Shown: positions 3,634 through 6,574 of the stretch, one piece after another
Numbering within the stretch: position 1 is the first letter of the stretch
How the letters are laid out: the number at the start of each line of letters is the position of its first letter
Assembly (NCBI GenBank): GCA_023436765.1
Contig: JAEZHX010000266.1
Location: 1 to 6,574, forward strand
Length of the DNA stretch: 6,574 nt
Direction of reading: 5' to 3'
From: Bacillota bacterium
Lineage (GTDB): Bacteria; Bacillota; Clostridia; Lachnospirales; Lachnospiraceae
Notes under the pieces: generated by a model
Seen by the model: the letters and a program-made list of their open reading frames with translations, nothing else
What the model was told of the DNA's origin: nothing
The model's database searches: none
Position numbers and translations under genes: made by a program

Positions 3634-6264
3634 TTAATAATTTACAAAGGCATATAGAATCGGGTCAATTGTTGATTCGTTATCATTCAAGTCAGTGATA
3701 CTGTTATTCTGTACATAAAGGTTCAAATAAGTGCCGTCATTCGGTATACGGTCAAGAGTAATCGTAACAATTTTACCTGCAATGGTTACCGAATTACCGA
3801 CAATAGCTCCGGTAGCCCTTTCCCGAATCGTTACGGTCATATTTCCTTTTACTTCTTCACTAAAGGTCAAGTTGATCGTATTCCGCGTCTCGGCATTATA
3901 TTTGATGCTGACTAGTTCCGGATCCTTGTTCTCTTTAAGTTCAAGTTCAGTCGAGTAATCAGCCATAACCGCCGCACTTCCGTTGAAGCCTTTTAAACCC
4001 GTAATTGTAATTTTACGTTTCCCGTTTGCTGTAAGGGTTCCCTTTTCTAATGTAAGCCGGACCTGGGCACCGTCCGTTGTATTACTAATCAGTTTAACCT
4101 CGTCAATAGCTGTACCTGCTATATAATAATTATCTGCATCCAAAGCTGTTGCCGTATCCAGTTTATCCGCAAAATAAATATAAATAAAGGAATGATTGAC
4201 AGTGGATTGTTGAATGGAATAGGGTTCTGCCAGTACTTTTGTACTGCCAGAGCCTGTTCCGTTATTGATCGTTAATGTTCTGCTATAGCTTTGGTTACGA
4301 TAATTATCGAGAGCAAAGCCTTCCGGTAAGGTAAACGTATAATTTCCAAATAGAGTCATGTCATATAACATAAGCTCAATCACATTGTTCACTTTACTTG
4401 CTAAAGAGTAATACAGCATTCCCGAATTACCATATTGAGAGGAATCCATTGTATAGGACAAGTAACCCATATCCGAATTAAGATGCACCTCCTCATTGAA
4501 GGTTAATGTGAGTATTTTTAGACTCGGATTATAGCTATAGGTGGTTAGGATCGGCCTTACTTGCTCTGTCGTAAAATACACATTGAAATCATACATTTTA
4601 TTCGCATAGGTGTCACCCGGTAATACATTATAGCTGTTCCAGAATCCAATTGACACTGTCTGCGTACCGGTTAAGGTTGCATCATAGGAGGTTATTCTAT
4701 AATTTACCTGTCTATCATTATCCGGATTTACTTCACCATTATAATATCCGTAATGATTAATATATGCATATCCGGGTGTCTTAATGGATCGGCTGAACGT
4801 TGCTGTAATCGTATCATAGGAGGAACGGACTACAGAAATCGGTCTGGCCTGCTCTCTCGGGGACGTATTCGTTTTTAGTCCAACTGTAATACTGCCGTTC
4901 GCAAGTCTGTTTCCGGAAGTATCCGTGATACCTGATATGGTAACATTAAATGCTTTGTTATAGTCTTCCGGGTTAATGTCCGACATATTTATTAAAATCG
5001 ATTTTCCATCGGAACTGAATATATAATTTGATTCTGTATTTAAGTAGCTGATGGTACTAGATTTCACACCTGAGGAGCCGACGATGGCGGCATTATTCAC
5101 CTGAAATCCGGTAAAATCCATTTTCTCGGTAAAGGTTATGATATTCGTCATTCCGTCATCATCCAATACTATGGAGGCTGTCTTCGGTGCCTCCGTATCT
5201 ATAATAGGATCACTCGTATCAGAATCATCCCCTGTATTCGAATCGTTATTACCGGTACCTACATTCGGGGTTTCTACCGAATACTTTAAATTCAGATAGT
5301 CCTTATATATCCGGGTTCCATCCGAAGTCAGAATACCATCGGTAAACGAAATACCGTATTCCCCGTACAAATAATTACTTACCGTAATTGTCAAAGTCTT
5401 CATATCGCCGGATAAACTGCCGGTCAGAATGCCCGGATCCTTCGCTGCTTCACCGGAGGAACTAAGCATTGGTGTTACCGAGATATTATTTGTCAGTGTT
5501 CCGTTCGTATTTATAACAGTGGATGGTCTTATAGCCGTACCAAATAACACCTTAATTGTCTTTGCATTTATAATATTCGCAGATACTACTTCCGCTGACG
5601 GGCCAACGACTTCAATAATAATAGCATCCTTAACAATACTTTTTTTTGCTGCCTTAGCTGTAGATTCCTTAGCAGCGGTTGCCACAAGGACAATCTTCCC
5701 TCCTCTTAAAGCTTTCACCGTTCCGTTCGAACTGTTAACAATTTGTACTGCGTTTGGATTAGACTCTTCATCCGATGCATCGAGGGACCAATACGTCTTA
5801 TCGGAAGATTTAGAAGGAGTCAGTGTGCGATTAAAGTTATAAGTCTCACCAACTCTCATAACATGCGTGCCTTTGGAATCATTGGCATTATTAATCTCAA
5901 TTTTCTCTGCAGGGATGGTAACCGTCACGTAACAATATAAGTTCTTAATTGTTCCGGAGGAATATTTTATACTGCATTTTATCCTGGCTGTACCTTTATT
6001 AACCGCAGTAACCAACCCTTTTTTTGTAACTGTCGCAACCGATTTATTGGAAGATGACCATTGATAAGTACTTTTTGCTTTCTTATTCAACACTTCAAGC
6101 TGATAATCATCACCGGCTCCTTCCAGTTCAATTTCTTCATCACTCAGCACAGGAGTCTTTGTTGCTGCAATTGCTCTATCCTGATCCCGTAAGTAAGATA
6201 CTAAAATTACAAGAGTTAACAGGAATCCTATTCTCTTCATTTTATTTATACTTTTTATTTTCAT
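3634..6264 (-). CDS. Exported multi-domain Ig-like protein (Big2 plus SbsA/Big_5 repeats)
   Basis: An 876-residue secreted protein. The N-terminus is a Sec signal peptide: basic KIKSINKMKR, hydrophobic IGFLLTLVILVSYL, and probable cleavage after AIA or AIAA near residue 33. Residues 36-118 are a Big2 domain (YQWSSSNKSVATVTKKGLVTA) and 118-220 a second, diverged Big2-like domain. Then come six Ig-like units of the SbsA/Big_5 type at about 222-330, 357-465, 472-565, 566-668, 675-778 and 779-876. Each opens with a Pro or acidic turn and carries a strand such as ITFTEKM, ATFSRSI, LTFNEEV, IYFADKL or LTFSEEV. An Asn/Asp/Ser/Thr-rich linker lies at 331-356. No LPxTG, SLH, C-terminal membrane helix or enzyme domain is seen, so it is probably released or held to the wall non-covalently; adhesion or a structural role is inference. 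The ATG at 6264 is chosen for AGGAGGG at 6274-6280, 9 nt upstream; the frame opens at 6324, next to the predicted transcription start. Confidence 0.88.
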   Translation of the reverse strand: MKIKSINKMKRIGFLLTLVILVSYLRDQDRAIAATKTPVLSDEEIELEGAGDDYQLEVLNKKAKSTYQWSSSNKSVATVTKKGLVTAVNKGTARIKCSIKYSSGTIKNLYCYVTVTIPAEKIEINNANDSKGTHVMRVGETYNFNRTLTPSKSSDKTYWSLDASDEESNPNAVQIVNSSNGTVKALRGGKIVLVATAAKESTAKAAKKSIVKDAIIIEVVGPSAEVVSANIINAKTIKVLFGTAIRPSTVINTNGTLTNNISVTPMLSSSGEAAKDPGILTGSLSGDMKTLTITVSNYLYGEYGISFTDGILTSDGTRIYKDYLNLKYSVETPNVGTGNNDSNTGDDSDTSDPIIDTEAPKTASIVLDDDGMTNIITFTEKMDFTGFQVNNAAIVGSSGVKSSTISYLNTESNYIFSSDGKSILINMSDINPEDYNKAFNVTISGITDTSGNRLANGSITVGLKTNTSPREQARPISVVRSSYDTITATFSRSIKTPGYAYINHYGYYNGEVNPDNDRQVNYRITSYDATLTGTQTVSIGFWNSYNVLPGDTYANKMYDFNVYFTTEQVRPILTTYSYNPSLKILTLTFNEEVHLNSDMGYLSYTMDSSQYGNSGMLYYSLASKVNNVIELMLYDMTLFGNYTFTLPEGFALDNYRNQSYSRTLTINNGTGSGSTKVLAEPYSIQQSTVNHSFIYIYFADKLDTATALDADNYYIAGTAIDEVKLISNTTDGAQVRLTLEKGTLTANGKRKITITGLKGFNGSAAVMADYSTELELKENKDPELVSIKYNAETRNTINLTFSEEVKGNMTVTIRERATGAIVGNSVTIAGKIVTITLDRIPNDGTYLNLYVQNNSITDLNDNESTIDPILYAFVNY

Positions 6265-6330
6265 TTCGACATTCCCTCCTGAGCAGCTGGCAACAAACAG
6301 TAGCATTATGTATATCGTCTTCATTTATCG

Positions 6331-6339
6331 ATTATATCA
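6331..6339 (-). promoter_or_regulatory. Extended -10 promoter (P2) of the Ig-like gene
   Basis: Minus-strand TGATATAAT is a perfect extended -10 element with no good -35 at the usual distance. It predicts a start near 6324 and a leader of about 60 nt. It overlaps one arm of the palindrome at 6336-6347. Confidence 0.45.
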
Positions 6340-6347
6340 CGGGTGAT
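6336..6347. promoter_or_regulatory. Palindrome overlapping promoter P2 (candidate operator)
   Basis: ATCAC-GG-GTGAT is a 5+2+5 perfect inverted repeat covering the P2 -10 element and lying just downstream of P1. A bound repressor there would block both promoters. The arms are short; no regulator can be assigned. Confidence 0.35.
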
Positions 6348-6356
6348 CTATAATTT

Positions 6357-6385
6357 ATTGTAGAATACGATGAAAATATTGTCAA
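6357..6385 (-). promoter_or_regulatory. Sigma-A promoter (P1) of the Ig-like gene
   Basis: On the minus strand, perfect -35 TTGACA (6380-6385), a 17-nt spacer and -10 TACAAT (6357-6362, 5 of 6 matches). Transcription should begin near 6350, with a leader of about 86 nt to the ATG at 6264. Confidence 0.7.
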
Positions 6386-6396
6386 CCTAGTGTCAA
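6380..6396. repeat. Direct repeat TGTCAA, 11-bp period
   Basis: TGTCAA at 6380-6385 and again at 6391-6396, one helical turn apart. The first copy is the -35 box of P1 on the minus strand. Tandem half-sites with an 11-bp period are typical of OmpR/PhoB-type regulator binding sites, so this may be an activator or repressor site. Two copies only, so chance cannot be excluded. Confidence 0.3.
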
Positions 6397-6441
6397 ATCA
6401 ACTTTCCCTGCATTTATCTGCATTGCATCAAGCACAATGAA

Positions 6442-6574
6442 CTATTTAAATAATTCTTGAGAAGCTTCGACAACCTCTGTTCGAGTTTTCTGCCCGTTAT
6501 ATATCATCCATAATATAACATTCCCTTTTCTTACAACCAGTCCAAAATAATGCTCTCCATTCATACCTGACGAT
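6442..6574 (-). CDS. C-terminal fragment of an unrecognised gene
   Basis: A frame open from the right edge of the window ends at a TAG at 6442-6444, giving 43 residues. The visible sequence contains HYFGLVVRKGNVILWMIYNG followed by an amphipathic helix ending QELFK. The alternation of strand-like hydrophobics (FGLVVRKGNVILWMIY) and a final charged helix looks like the end of a folded domain rather than a random frame. I do not recognise the family. It reads in the same direction as the Ig-like gene, with 177 nt between its stop and that gene's ATG. No clear terminator is visible between them, but strong promoters are, so the Ig-like gene probably has its own transcription start. Confidence 0.55.
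   Translation of the reverse strand, partial: SSGMNGEHYFGLVVRKGNVILWMIYNGQKTRTEVVEASQELFK

Noticed and set aside
3417..3698. Plus-strand 93-codon frame with a hydrophobic stretch
   Set aside because: It runs through the 11-bp hairpin and the terminator-like stem and into the 3' end of the Ig-like gene. It has no clear ribosome site, and its composition looks like read-through of non-coding DNA.
5429..5842. Plus-strand 137-codon hydrophobic frame inside the Ig-like gene
   Set aside because: It is antisense to a coherent 876-residue protein with recognisable domains. Its hydrophobicity follows from the complement of Ser/Thr/Asn/Lys codons, and no ribosome site was seen.
6409..6425. CTGCATT direct repeat with a 10-bp period, and nearby TGCA palindromes
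   Set aside because: Only two short copies; no array, no target-site duplication and no link to a promoter element. Most likely chance.

Overview
The window looks like chromosomal DNA from a low-to-moderate-GC Gram-positive anaerobe. The best guess is Clostridia, probably Lachnospiraceae (a Lachnoclostridium- or Anaerocolumna-like genome). This rests on strong AGGAGG ribosome binding sites, sigma-A type promoters with TTGACA and TATAAT boxes, AT-rich intergenic DNA, a PAS histidine kinase with a Clostridia-style C-terminal extension, a SEC-C protein and a secreted Ig-like repeat protein. The taxonomic call is inference; no rRNA or housekeeping marker is present.

Layout. (1) Positions 1-2022, minus strand: a two-component unit. 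A soluble PAS histidine kinase (398-1948, or from 1975) is followed by a response regulator that starts at 410 inside the kinase's last codons and runs off the left edge. The kinase has a well-formed promoter at 1994-2022. (2) Positions 2037-2491: a divergent XRE/Cro-family repressor-like gene with a perfect TTGACA-17-TATAAT promoter. A 6+12+6 inverted repeat lies between the two divergent -35 boxes. (3) Positions 2584-2635: a bidirectional terminator shared by the convergent XRE and SEC-C genes. (4) Positions 2645-3307, minus strand: a 168-residue SEC-C zinc-motif protein with a roughly 120-nt leader that can fold into three hairpins. (5) Positions 3308-3633: about 325 bases with no convincing gene, but with a plus-strand promoter-like sequence, several hairpins, two C-rich anti-Shine-Dalgarno-like motifs and a 13-bp terminator-like stem. 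Together these could be a small RNA. (6) Positions 3634-6396, minus strand: an 876-residue exported protein with two Big2-like domains and six SbsA/Big_5-like Ig repeats. It has tandem promoters, a palindrome and a helically phased direct repeat upstream. (7) Positions 6442-6574, minus strand: the last 43 codons of an unrecognised gene.

How the parts may work together. The kinase and regulator form a translationally coupled signalling pair. The XRE protein is a natural candidate to act on the shared divergent control region, although nothing in the sequence proves it. The SEC-C protein, the exported Ig-like protein and the trailing gene fragment each appear to be separate transcription units. 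No mobile element, CRISPR array, tRNA or rRNA gene was seen. I found no clear undescribed multi-gene system. The most novel-looking material is the intergenic RNA structure at 3191-3532 and the Hpt-like kinase tail with Tyr where the phospho-acceptor His would be.
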